15,872 nt of DNA from JBEVEP01 sp040512755 (GTDB lineage: Bacteria; Pseudomonadota; Alphaproteobacteria; Rhizobiales; Rhizobiaceae), in NCBI GenBank assembly GCA_040512755.1, contig JBEVEP010000361.1, positions 1 through 15,872 on the forward strand, read 5' to 3'. Positions within the stretch are counted from its first letter, which is position 1, and every line of letters begins with the position of its first letter. Both the position numbers and the translations under genes were made by a program. This document shows positions 6,231-13,605 of this stretch, in pieces. Under the pieces are notes generated by a model that saw only the letters and a program-made list of their open reading frames with translations, was not told the origin of the DNA and did not search any database.

Positions 6231-8135
6231 CTAAGTCTCCGATATCCAGACCTCCATCGAGCCCTTTGCCCTATTGTTCCAGAGATAATATGGGACCGCC
6301 GTTATCCTGCATTTGGAGAGCGCAGGCGGCGCATTTCTATACAGCGCCTGCCCCCAGTGGCCGTCATCGATGCGCTGCGCTTCAGCGGTTATCGCGACGA
6401 TGCCGTCGAACACATCGTGCTGCTCGGCGGTATCAATCTTAGCGTCGCGCGGCAGCCGGAGTTGCTGCACATGCCCTCCTGGATTGTCGACTTCCTCGAC
6501 ACAGTAAACAAGGGGTCCGCGTTTCAGCGCGACGCGGCCGACATCCTCCTTGACCAGCGGGTGAGCATAGGTTCGCTCAGGCGGCATCGGCAGTTCAAGA
6601 GCGATCACGTCCCCCGCCCGCCAAGTGCGCGAGATAGAGAGATAGCCATTTATCGTACCGGCCTCGACCTGAACCGGATCACCATTCACCGCCGCTGTGG
6701 CGCCTTTCACCCAACCTGGTATCCGCAGCTTGACGGTGAACTCCGCCGGCGTTTCCGGGCTGACCTCAATCCTTATCGAGCCGGACCAAGGATAGCGGCT
6801 GGTTTCTCGCAGGAATACTTTCCCGCTGGCTAGGCGAACGTTGGTCGAGATCCCGCCATACAGATGGAAAGCAACCGCGTCGTTACTCGCCGAAACGAAA
6901 TAGCCGCCAACTGAGGCAATCAGGCGAGACGAGTTCATCGTGCAGCAGGGGCATGTATGCCAGGCCCAGCGGCTGTGCCGGCCATCGCTGTCCAGCGGGT
7001 TCGAGTAGAAATAGTGCTCGCCGTCGCGCGACAGGCCTGTGAGCGCGCCGTTGAACAAGGCCTGCTCGAGCACATCGGCGTAGCGTCCATCGAGGTCGAG
7101 ATGCAGCATCCGCTGCGCCCAGAAAATCAGAGCAACGGAGGCGCAGGTCTCGGCATAGGCCGTGTCGTTCGGCAGGTCGTAGTCTTCCGTGAAACCCTCG
7201 TTCGCGGCGGCCGGGCCGAGGCCCGAGGTGATATAGATCTTCGATGACATGACATCGGCCCACAACACCTCGCAAGTTCGCTTCAGGCTGTCGTCGCCGA
7301 GCTCGGCCACGAGATCGGCCATGGCGGAGAACATGTACATCGCGCGAACTGCGTGACCCACGACCTTGGTCTGCTCGCGCACCGGCTTGTGAGACTGGTT
7401 GTATTCGTAGCTCTTGGCCCAAAAATCCTCGGGGCTTTGGCCGCGCGCGACGGCCTCCTGGTCAAAATAATGCGGCTGGCGTCCACGCTCGTTTATAAAG
7501 TAGGCGGCAAGATCGAGGTGCTTCCTCTCCCCGGTCAGGCGATAGAGCTTGACGAGCGCCAACTCGATCTCCTGATGGCCGCAGTAGCCGCGCACCTGGC
7601 CGGGTTCGGGGCCGAACCGGCTGCGGACATGCTCGACATACCGCTCCAGGACATCGAGCAGGCGCCGCCGTCCCGTGGCCAGGAAATAGGCAATTCCGCC
7701 TTCCAACATATGACCGAGATTGTAGAGCTCGTGATTGTCGCGCAGGTTCGTCCAGCGCTTGTCGGGATCGCGCTGCAGGTACCAGCAATTCAGATATCCG
7801 TCAGGTGCTTGCGCCTTCTCGAGATCGTCGATGATTTTCTCGATTTTTGCCTCTATGTCCTTGTCGCGCCGATGCGAAAGCGCATAGGACGCGGCCTCAA
7901 TCCATTTGCCAACATCGGAGTCCCAGAACACCTGAACGGTAAAGTTGTGCTCGTTGCGTGGAAAGCGCAGCGGCGGTGGCGGATTGGGAAGCGTCAGAGA
8001 TTCCAGGATTCCGTGCTTTGCGAGTTGCACATGCTGGCTGGGAATCGTTCGCGTGAGTACCGTTTCAAGCCGCTCACGCCAGAACTGACCTTCGAGCGCC
8101 ACGTCAACGAAGCGAACCGGCTTGAACGCGCTCAT
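6231..8135 (-). CDS. GH127-family beta-L-arabinofuranosidase (PF07944), cytoplasmic
   Basis: A 634-aa glycoside hydrolase of family GH127 (formerly DUF1680). The best-known member, Bifidobacterium HypBA1, releases L-arabinose from beta-1,2-linked arabinofuranosyl disaccharides of hydroxyproline-rich plant glycoproteins. The zinc-cysteine active site is visible: E313 (acid/base) lies exactly 16 residues before E329, as E322 and E338 do in HypBA1; E329 and C331 (ETC), C397 (nucleophile) and C398 of TCPCC would bind zinc. The N-terminal two-thirds is the helical (alpha/alpha) barrel and the C-terminus is beta-sandwich-like. No signal peptide is present, so it acts on imported sugar. GGAGG (rc of 8143-8147) is 7-8 nt before the ATG. 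It is the last gene of the transporter operon. Related GH127 and GH146 enzymes have other specificities, including a rhamnogalacturonan-II sugar, so the exact substrate is open. Confidence 0.9.
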   Translation of the reverse strand: MSAFKPVRFVDVALEGQFWRERLETVLTRTIPSQHVQLAKHGILESLTLPNPPPPLRFPRNEHNFTVQVFWDSDVGKWIEAASYALSHRRDKDIEAKIEKIIDDLEKAQAPDGYLNCWYLQRDPDKRWTNLRDNHELYNLGHMLEGGIAYFLATGRRRLLDVLERYVEHVRSRFGPEPGQVRGYCGHQEIELALVKLYRLTGERKHLDLAAYFINERGRQPHYFDQEAVARGQSPEDFWAKSYEYNQSHKPVREQTKVVGHAVRAMYMFSAMADLVAELGDDSLKRTCEVLWADVMSSKIYITSGLGPAAANEGFTEDYDLPNDTAYAETCASVALIFWAQRMLHLDLDGRYADVLEQALFNGALTGLSRDGEHYFYSNPLDSDGRHSRWAWHTCPCCTMNSSRLIASVGGYFVSASNDAVAFHLYGGISTNVRLASGKVFLRETSRYPWSGSIRIEVSPETPAEFTVKLRIPGWVKGATAAVNGDPVQVEAGTINGYLSISRTWRAGDVIALELPMPPERTYAHPLVKEDVGRVALKRGPLVYCVEEVDNPGGHVQQLRLPRDAKIDTAEQHDVFDGIVAITAEAQRIDDGHWGQALYRNAPPALSKCRITAVPYYLWNNRAKGSMEVWISET

Positions 8136-8174
8136 TTCGACGCCTCCGTTCCTAAAGGTTGGGCAATAACTCTT

Positions 8175-9230
8175 TCATCGGCCGGACGACTCCCGCACAA
8201 TCAGCGAACATGGCCGCCGCGCGACCCCGCTAAGCTTCTCTCCGGCGATCATGTCGAGCAGGCTGTCGCCCGCCTCCCGGCCAAGCGCCTTCAGGTTCAT
8301 ATCGATACTGGAGAGTGGCGGCCGCGCTGCCAGTGTCATGACGTCCCAGTTGTCGAAGCCGACGATCGCGACATCATCGGGAACCTTGATACCCATCTCG
8401 CGCAATGCATCTGCCGCACCGCGCGCAATCTGATCGTTGCCGCAAAAGATCGCATCCGGCTTCCCGGCAGTCGAAAACAGCCGGTCGGCGGCTTGCCTGC
8501 CCCACGCCTCGGACCAGACACCGGACAAAAAGTAATCCTTGATCCCCGGCAAGCCGGCATCGGCCAAGGCGGAACGATAGCCAGCATGCCGCAGCCGTAC
8601 TGCCTCGAAATGCTCGGGGCCCGTTATGTGGGCAATGCGCCTGCGACCGAGCGATGCCAGGTGCGAAACGGCAAGAACGGCGCCACCTTCATCGTCCGGA
8701 AGAAGCGATAGAGCTCCGGGATCGTCGGCTTGCGAAAATACGTAGACGACTGGCAGGCCGTGGGCGAAGGGGCCGATCGGCACACGCTTGTCGGCGCGTC
8801 GTGCAGTCACCACAAGGCCATCAATCCGCTTGCCGAGGAGTTGGTCGAGATGCTGGCGCTCGCGTGCCGGATCGTCCGTGGCGTTACACATGAAGACAGC
8901 AATGCCTTCCTCTGCCAGCCGCTCCTCGAGCGCCTCCACGATGGGAAATGTGAACCGTCCGAAACTGTCGTTAGAAATGATGCCGATGGTGCGCGACTTT
9001 GCCCTGTGCAGGCTCTGCGCCAGTTCGTTTGGCCGATAGCCGATCTCACGTGCGACGCGACGTACCTTCTCGCGCGTTTCCTGGCTCAATCTGCCACCGG
9101 CATTGAGCGCCTTCGACGCCGTGCCGATCGAGACGTTGGCGAGGCGGGCGACATCGCGAATTGTCGGCGCACTGCTGAACGCAACGGTCGCGATCGGGCC
9201 TTGTGTGTGCGGGGAGTCGGAGTCTTGCAT
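8175..9230 (-). CDS. LacI-family transcriptional repressor of the arabinofuranoside operon
   Basis: A 351-aa regulator. The N-terminal LacI-type helix-turn-helix starts at PTIRDVARLANVS (22-34), followed by IGTASKALN and the hinge region EIGYRPNELAQSL; the rest is a periplasmic-binding-protein-like sugar sensor (TIGIISND, then IFCGNDQIARGAADALREMG and VAIVGFDNW). The frame is open further upstream, but the ATG at 9228-9230 is preferred because it follows the permease TAA by a single base and leaves a normal 21-residue lead before the HTH. The repressor gene lies inside the operon it probably controls, between transporter and enzyme genes, which would give negative autoregulation. Probable targets are the palindromes at 12391-12406 and 12449-12466. 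The effector is probably the imported sugar or its product; that is inference. Confidence 0.92.
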   Translation of the reverse strand: MQDSDSPHTQGPIATVAFSSAPTIRDVARLANVSIGTASKALNAGGRLSQETREKVRRVAREIGYRPNELAQSLHRAKSRTIGIISNDSFGRFTFPIVEALEERLAEEGIAVFMCNATDDPARERQHLDQLLGKRIDGLVVTARRADKRVPIGPFAHGLPVVYVFSQADDPGALSLLPDDEGGAVLAVSHLASLGRRRIAHITGPEHFEAVRLRHAGYRSALADAGLPGIKDYFLSGVWSEAWGRQAADRLFSTAGKPDAIFCGNDQIARGAADALREMGIKVPDDVAIVGFDNWDVMTLAARPPLSSIDMNLKALGREAGDSLLDMIAGEKLSGVARRPCSLIVRESSGR

Positions 9231-9231
9231 G

Positions 9232-10152
9232 TTATTTGACCGCGCCGCTGAGGAAGCCGGCCATGTAATATTTCTGCAGCAGCAGATAGAAGGCCATGCA
9301 AGGGATAATGGAGATCGTGATGCCCGCCTGAAGCATGCCCCAGTCGGTGCCACCGATGCTCGTCTTCTGTCTGGCGGCAGCCAGGATCAAGGGCAAAGTG
9401 AAGGATGAATCCTTGTTCATGATGACAAGCGCCGCGAGCAGCTCGTTCCACGAGGTGATGAACGCGAACAGCGACACCGTGATCATCGCTGGCACGACGG
9501 CTGGCAGGCAGATGTAAACAAGGACCTGGAAGCTATTGCAGCCGTCCATGATGGCCGCTTCCTCAAGCTCACGCGGCACCGCCTCGAAGGCGTTGCGCAT
9601 GACATAAATGCTGAACGGCAGTTGGATCGCGGTATGGACGATGGCTAGCCCGACCAGCGAATTGTGCAGCTTCAATTGGACGAACAGGAAGAACAGCGGC
9701 GTCAGCAATGCCTGGTAGGGCACGATCAGGCCTAGCAGAAGCACGACGAAGAACCCTTCCTTGGCCGGAATTCGAAACTTTGCCAGCCCATATCCCGCCG
9801 GGACCGTGAGTGCGAGACAGAAGGCGATCGCGAGAAGGGCAGCCCCCAGGCTGTTCGAGAAATAGGTTGGCAGCCCTGCCTGATAGCTCCAGAGGCGCTG
9901 GTAGCTGTCCAGGCTGAGGCCGTGGGGGAAATAGGTCGGCGGCACCGCCGCGGCCTCTTGCGTCGACTTGAGTGAGGCAAGTACCGAAGCGACCAGTGGA
10001 AGAAGCATAATCGTGCAGATGGCCACGCACAGCGCCGCGATCAGATATTTGCTGCGTCCTTGCCAAAGGCTGTCGATTCGCCCTGCCGAAATTCGGGACC
10101 GCGCGGACGGGCGGGAGGACACATGCTGCGCCGTCTCCGGAAACGCGCTCAT
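9232..10152 (-). CDS. CUT1 ABC sugar transporter permease (MalG/UgpE-type)
   Basis: A 306-aa inner-membrane subunit of a carbohydrate ABC importer. About 34 cytoplasmic residues precede the first helix (near 36-60), with further hydrophobic segments throughout. The EAA loop that contacts the ATPase is EAAIMDG (198-204) followed by ICLP (214-217). The C-terminus ends KYYMAGFLSGAVK, typical of the MalG-side subunit (AGLTAGAVK-like). The start at 10150-10152 is chosen because ATGA overlaps the TGA of the first permease and AGGAG lies 7 nt upstream; an in-frame ATG 42 nt further up would overlap the neighbour more and lacks that spacing. It partners with the upstream permease as a heterodimer. 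Confidence 0.93.
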   Translation of the reverse strand: MSAFPETAQHVSSRPSARSRISAGRIDSLWQGRSKYLIAALCVAICTIMLLPLVASVLASLKSTQEAAAVPPTYFPHGLSLDSYQRLWSYQAGLPTYFSNSLGAALLAIAFCLALTVPAGYGLAKFRIPAKEGFFVVLLLGLIVPYQALLTPLFFLFVQLKLHNSLVGLAIVHTAIQLPFSIYVMRNAFEAVPRELEEAAIMDGCNSFQVLVYICLPAVVPAMITVSLFAFITSWNELLAALVIMNKDSSFTLPLILAAARQKTSIGGTDWGMLQAGITISIIPCMAFYLLLQKYYMAGFLSGAVK

Positions 10153-11024
10153 GCGTGGCTCCTGCGGCTGAGGACCATCTGCAGCACTGTGCAAATGAGG
10201 ATGATGGCGGCGAGTATCAGCGAGAGGGCGGCGCCATAGCCCAGCTTTAGATAGGGGAACGAATTCAGGTAGATCGTAAAGACCGAAGTCGCGGTCATGT
10301 TGCGCGGCTGGCCAGCCGTCATGATGTAGAACTGATCGAAGGCGAGCAGCGAGCCGATGACGCTGACCAGAGTGACCAGCAGGATCGTCTTGGCGGTGAG
10401 CGGCAGCGTGATCCTGCGCACCCTTTGCCAGTAGCTGGCGCCGTCTACCATAGCCGCTTCACCGAGTTCGCTCGGAATTGCGTGGATCGCGGCGACGAAC
10501 AGAATCGTGCCGAACCCCACCACCTTCCAGACGATCGAAACGATGACAGCCCACATGGAGAGGGTGACGTCAGCCCCAAACCAGACCACCGGCTTCGTGA
10601 GGAATCCAAGGTCGATCAGGGCACGGTTAATGAGCCCAAAATCGTAGCTGAACAGCCAGTACCAGAGCAGGCTCGACGCACCGAGCCCGATAACGACCGG
10701 CGCGAACACAACGCCCCGCGTGAACTGTCGAAGGGGCCGGTTTTCCGCGGTCAACAAAGCGATGAGGTATCCGAGGACCATCAGGACCGGCGTGATGTAA
10801 GCGGTGTATTTCAGCGTGAACTCGAGCGACGTCCAGAACTGCGGATCGTTCCACGCTTTGACGAAGTTTCCGAAGCCGACAAATTTCTTGGGCGCAATCA
10901 GCGACCAGTTGTGCAGCGACATCCACATCATCTGGGCAAAAGGATAGACTGTGAAGGTCAGCACGAAAGCCAGCGCCGGCGCGACGTACAAAAAGCCGAC
11001 AATTCGATTTGTTTTTACGTGCAT
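10149..11024 (-). CDS. CUT1 ABC sugar transporter permease (MalF/UgpA-type)
   Basis: A 291-aa membrane subunit with an opening typical of this group (VGFLYVAPALAFVLTFTVYP, residues 9-28) and six or so hydrophobic helices. The EAA loop is EAAMVDGASYW (189-199) with ITLP at 205-208, retaining the conserved Gly195. It forms the channel with the MalG-type subunit, whose ATG overlaps its stop by 4 nt, so the two are translationally coupled. The start codon at 11022-11024 has only a weak purine match upstream. It is separated from the binding-protein gene by 76 nt that contain a strong hairpin. No ATP-binding subunit gene is adjacent or elsewhere in the window. Confidence 0.93.
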   Translation of the reverse strand: MHVKTNRIVGFLYVAPALAFVLTFTVYPFAQMMWMSLHNWSLIAPKKFVGFGNFVKAWNDPQFWTSLEFTLKYTAYITPVLMVLGYLIALLTAENRPLRQFTRGVVFAPVVIGLGASSLLWYWLFSYDFGLINRALIDLGFLTKPVVWFGADVTLSMWAVIVSIVWKVVGFGTILFVAAIHAIPSELGEAAMVDGASYWQRVRRITLPLTAKTILLVTLVSVIGSLLAFDQFYIMTAGQPRNMTATSVFTIYLNSFPYLKLGYGAALSLILAAIILICTVLQMVLSRRSHA

Positions 11025-11053
11025 GGGATATGCTTCACCGTGACCTCGCGGGA

Positions 11054-11085
11054 CTGCGGCGCCGGGATTTCGCCCGGCGCCGCAG
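11054..11085 (-). promoter_or_regulatory. Intercistronic stability hairpin between binding-protein and permease genes
   Basis: CTGCGGCGCCGGG (11054-11066) and CCCGGCGCCGCAG (11073-11085) are a perfect 13-bp inverted repeat around a 6-nt loop. No T-run follows on the minus strand, so it is not an efficient intrinsic terminator. By analogy with the malE-malF interval in enteric bacteria, it may block 3' exonucleases and keep the binding-protein part of the mRNA abundant relative to the permease part. Confidence 0.75.
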
Positions 11086-11100
11086 CCTCATCGCCCTTGT

Positions 11101-12357
11101 TCATTCGGCGGCTATAGCTTTCATCTGAGCTTTTGCGTCAGAGATGATCGTATCGAGGTCCGTGTCTTCATAGTAGGCACGCTGCAACATCTGCAGCCAC
11201 GGACCTTGTGGCGAGTTGATCAGTTCGAAGAACTTCAACGTGTAGGGCGTCTTTGCCACCGTGATCGCCTTGGCAACATCCTGGACCTTGGGCTCGGCCT
11301 GGAAGTACTTATTGTCTGCCATGTCGCCGCGCGTCGTCATATTGAGCATCTTGGCGTAGACCTCGACCTGAGTCTCGTCGGAGAGCAGGAACTTCATGAA
11401 GTCGACGGCATCGTCGACGCGCTTGCTGCCATTGGGAATGGTGACGATGTCGCCACCGGCAAACGAGGCCACTTCACCGCTTTTCACGCCGGGCAACAGA
11501 GCAATGCCGAAATCCATGGTGGGATTCTGCTCCTTCGCCAGCGTGATGTTGAAGTTGCCCGTTCCCATCATGCCGATCTTGCCCGAGCCGAAGCGCAGGT
11601 GGAACGTCTCGCCTGTCTCGGCCCGCGCGTCTTCGTGCACGTTTCCGGCTTTGATCATGTCGCGAGCCCACTGTAGAACCTCTTTGACTCCGCCGCCCTG
11701 AAGCGGTTCGTCGTTGGCATCTTTCGGCTCGATCGTCGCGCCGCTCGCCCACATCAGAGGCCCAACGGTGAAGATGTTGCAGCCGGCGCAGTTGCCCGGC
11801 AGGAAATAGCCTTTCACGTCACCGCCCAGCGCCGTGATCTTGTCTGCGTACTCCCGGATCTCGGCGAGGCTCGTTGGCGGCTTGTCCGGGTCGAGCCCGG
11901 CCTTGCGGAACAGGTCCTTGTTATAGAAAAGCGCCGAGACGTCGGCATAGAGCGGAACGCCGTAGACACGTCCATCATAAGTCGAAACTGTCATGTGTCC
12001 GGGGCTCGCGGTCTTGAGTTCCGGCCAGTCTTTGATTTTGTCCGTGATGTCGACGAGTTGTCCCGCAGCCTCGAACTGTGGACCATAAATCAGGTCCATG
12101 CCCATCAGGTCGGGAACCTCGCCGCTTGCGATTGCCTGAGCGATCTTGGGAACCATCTCGGTATGCGGAATGTAGGTCAAGTTGATCTTGCGATCGGGGT
12201 TTTTGGCGTTCCACGCCGCGACCAACGCATCAACCATGGCAGCATTGCCGCCGGTTCGCTCCCACATCTGCAGGTCTTCCGCCATCGCGGGCAAGGCCAT
12301 CATGGCCAATAGCCCGGCTACGGCCGACCGGCACGTCCTTCTCAGCTGCAAGCTCAT
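11101..12357 (-). CDS. CUT1 ABC transporter sugar-binding protein (extracellular solute-binding family 1)
   Basis: A 418-aa periplasmic solute-binding protein that captures the sugar and delivers it to the two permeases. The Sec signal peptide is residues 1-26 (basic MSLQLRRTCR, hydrophobic core, ALPAMA cleavage site before EDLQMW). Family features are the early MVDALVAAWNAKNPDRK segment, SGEVPDLMGMD, GVPLYADVSALFYNKDLF, and FGSGKIGMMGTGNF. A CAGC pair in GNCAGCNIF could form a disulfide and is uncommon for the family. The start at 12355-12357 is chosen because GGGAGGA precedes it closely and the signal peptide begins there; a longer frame to 12471 would put both operator palindromes inside the coding sequence. 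As first gene of the operon it sets the transcription start, and the ligand is probably an arabinofuranose-containing oligosaccharide (inferred from the GH127 partner). Confidence 0.94.
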   Translation of the reverse strand: MSLQLRRTCRSAVAGLLAMMALPAMAEDLQMWERTGGNAAMVDALVAAWNAKNPDRKINLTYIPHTEMVPKIAQAIASGEVPDLMGMDLIYGPQFEAAGQLVDITDKIKDWPELKTASPGHMTVSTYDGRVYGVPLYADVSALFYNKDLFRKAGLDPDKPPTSLAEIREYADKITALGGDVKGYFLPGNCAGCNIFTVGPLMWASGATIEPKDANDEPLQGGGVKEVLQWARDMIKAGNVHEDARAETGETFHLRFGSGKIGMMGTGNFNITLAKEQNPTMDFGIALLPGVKSGEVASFAGGDIVTIPNGSKRVDDAVDFMKFLLSDETQVEVYAKMLNMTTRGDMADNKYFQAEPKVQDVAKAITVAKTPYTLKFFELINSPQGPWLQMLQRAYYEDTDLDTIISDAKAQMKAIAAE

Positions 12358-12390
12358 AGGTTCCTCCCTGTCGCGAGCTGCATCGTTATC

Positions 12391-12406
12391 GGGAAAAGCT
12401 TTTCTC
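12391..12406. promoter_or_regulatory. Probable LacI-family operator, proximal (imperfect palindrome)
   Basis: GGGAAAAGCTTTTCTC is a 16-bp palindrome with one mismatched pair; its inner 12 bases GAAAAGCTTTTC (12393-12404) are perfect. It lies about 33 nt upstream of the binding-protein ATG, where a bound repressor would block transcription start or early elongation. It shares its core exactly with the distal site. Assignment to the repressor encoded in this operon is inference. Confidence 0.8.
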
Positions 12407-12448
12407 AATTTTTTCAGCAACGGCCGGATCAGGTCTGCCTCGGTTGTC

Positions 12449-12466
12449 TGGGAAAAGCTTTTCCCA
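12449..12466. promoter_or_regulatory. Probable LacI-family operator, distal (perfect palindrome)
   Basis: TGGGAAAAGCTTTTCCCA is a perfect 18-bp palindrome whose centre is 59 bp from that of the proximal site. Length and symmetry fit LacI-family operators, although the central step is GC rather than the CG seen in most. Two operators spaced like this allow cooperative binding or DNA looping around the promoter, which must lie nearby but shows no clear -35/-10 boxes. Confidence 0.85.
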
Positions 12467-12766
12467 CGCAATCAACACACATTTTACAATGTCTTGCAAA
12501 TCAACTTCGGCTCGAGAACGCCCTTGAGCTGTCAGACCTTATTGTTCCGATGCTATTGGCGACCAGAACGTGCAAAAGCTGTTCGCGGCGGGCGGTGGCA
12601 GTAGTCGCGGGCCTACGATTGCGACGGCAATCCACACATAGGGCCGCCGCGGTGGGCAAGGGCAGCCAGCTACTCTCCGTCTCATTTCATCGCCCAGTTC
12701 TTAAGTTCTAATTTGATCTAAGGGCTGACCGTCTCACAGCGGGAACTGGTATGGATGGGCTCTCCC
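12467..12766. other. Intergenic region between MarC gene end and operon leader
   Basis: No gene or convincing RNA is seen in these 300 bases. They should hold upstream promoter elements of the sugar operon on the minus strand, but no standard -35/-10 pair is evident. The rest is unremarkable GC-rich DNA with an AT-rich patch near 12700-12720. Confidence 0.4.
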
Positions 12767-13417
12767 CTATCGTGCGGCACTCACTCCGTATTCCTGGAGG
12801 GCTTCTGCCACCCCATGGAAAACTAGCCCACCGCCCATGGTAGCGACGAAGAACCCGACGATGCGAGTGACCGCATCAATTCCCATAGGGCCAACGCGCC
12901 CAACGACCTTTTCCGCATAGGCCAGGCACAGATAAGTGACCAGCATAGTCGCCAGAATTGCCCCGGCGATGGCGAGAAAGGAGATGAGTTCCAGCTCGGA
13001 GCTTCTTACGAGTGACGTCATTCCGAGCATTGTTGCGATTGCGCCGGGCCCGCACATAAGCGGCATGGCAAGGGGTACGAATGCAATATCACCTTGCTGT
13101 CCATTTGCCTTGACCATGGCTGTTGACCCACCGGAGCCCGAAAACAACTCGAAACCAATCCGGATCAGAATGATGCCGCCGATGACGCGGACCATGCTCA
13201 AGGAAACTCCGAATATTTTCAGTATAAATGTTCCGAAAATTAGGAAGAAAAACATAAGAAGCGTTGCATAAAGACAGGAACGCCGCGCGACACTGCGATG
13301 TTGTTCGGAATCTTTGCCTTCCAGGAGTTTGAGAAAGACAGGCAAAGCTTCAAGAGGATTTATGATCGCAAGCAATGTGGAGAAGGTGCTCACAAATAAG
13401 GTCAGTACCTGTTCCAT
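12767..13417 (-). CDS. MarC-family integral membrane protein
   Basis: A 216-aa protein of the MarC (UPF0056) family, with six predicted membrane helices and unknown transport role; the early link of E. coli marC to antibiotic resistance was not borne out as far as I recall. Family signatures are the N-terminal INPLEALPVFL (canonical NPLGALPVFL), GGIILIRIGFELF and PLAMPLMCGPGAIATML (canonical PLAxPLLxGPGAI). The frame also opens at a TTG five codons upstream (13430-13432), but the ATG at 13415-13417 starts directly before the hydrophobic segment. No strong ribosome binding site is visible for either. It stands alone: the sugar operon lies downstream with its own regulatory region, and an outer-membrane protein gene lies upstream in the same direction 188 bp away. 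Confidence 0.9.
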   Translation of the reverse strand: MEQVLTLFVSTFSTLLAIINPLEALPVFLKLLEGKDSEQHRSVARRSCLYATLLMFFFLIFGTFILKIFGVSLSMVRVIGGIILIRIGFELFSGSGGSTAMVKANGQQGDIAFVPLAMPLMCGPGAIATMLGMTSLVRSSELELISFLAIAGAILATMLVTYLCLAYAEKVVGRVGPMGIDAVTRIVGFFVATMGGGLVFHGVAEALQEYGVSAAR

Positions 13418-13605
13418 GACCGCTCGTTTCAACTCACTCTTCGGCGTTCTGTTGGCCGCGACGCTAGCACACAGATTTCCGTCAGGACATGGCGGGCCAA
13501 TGCGACTGATGACGGGGGATCGCGGCTATACGCAGGCTTTGCAAATACAATCGGTTTTGGATTGCTTCATTTCGCTGGCGCAGAGTTTGGTTTGGCCAGT
13601 CAGGC

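Noticed and set aside
7353..8711. A 452-codon plus-strand open frame opposite the GH127 and LacI genes
   Set aside because: It is a shadow frame: it spans the boundary of two well-supported genes, its product has no recognisable domain, and high GC content favours long antisense frames.
11101..12471. Longer start for the binding protein at 12471
   Set aside because: It would place a charged non-signal segment before the signal peptide and would put both operator palindromes inside the gene; the ATG at 12357 has an excellent ribosome binding site.
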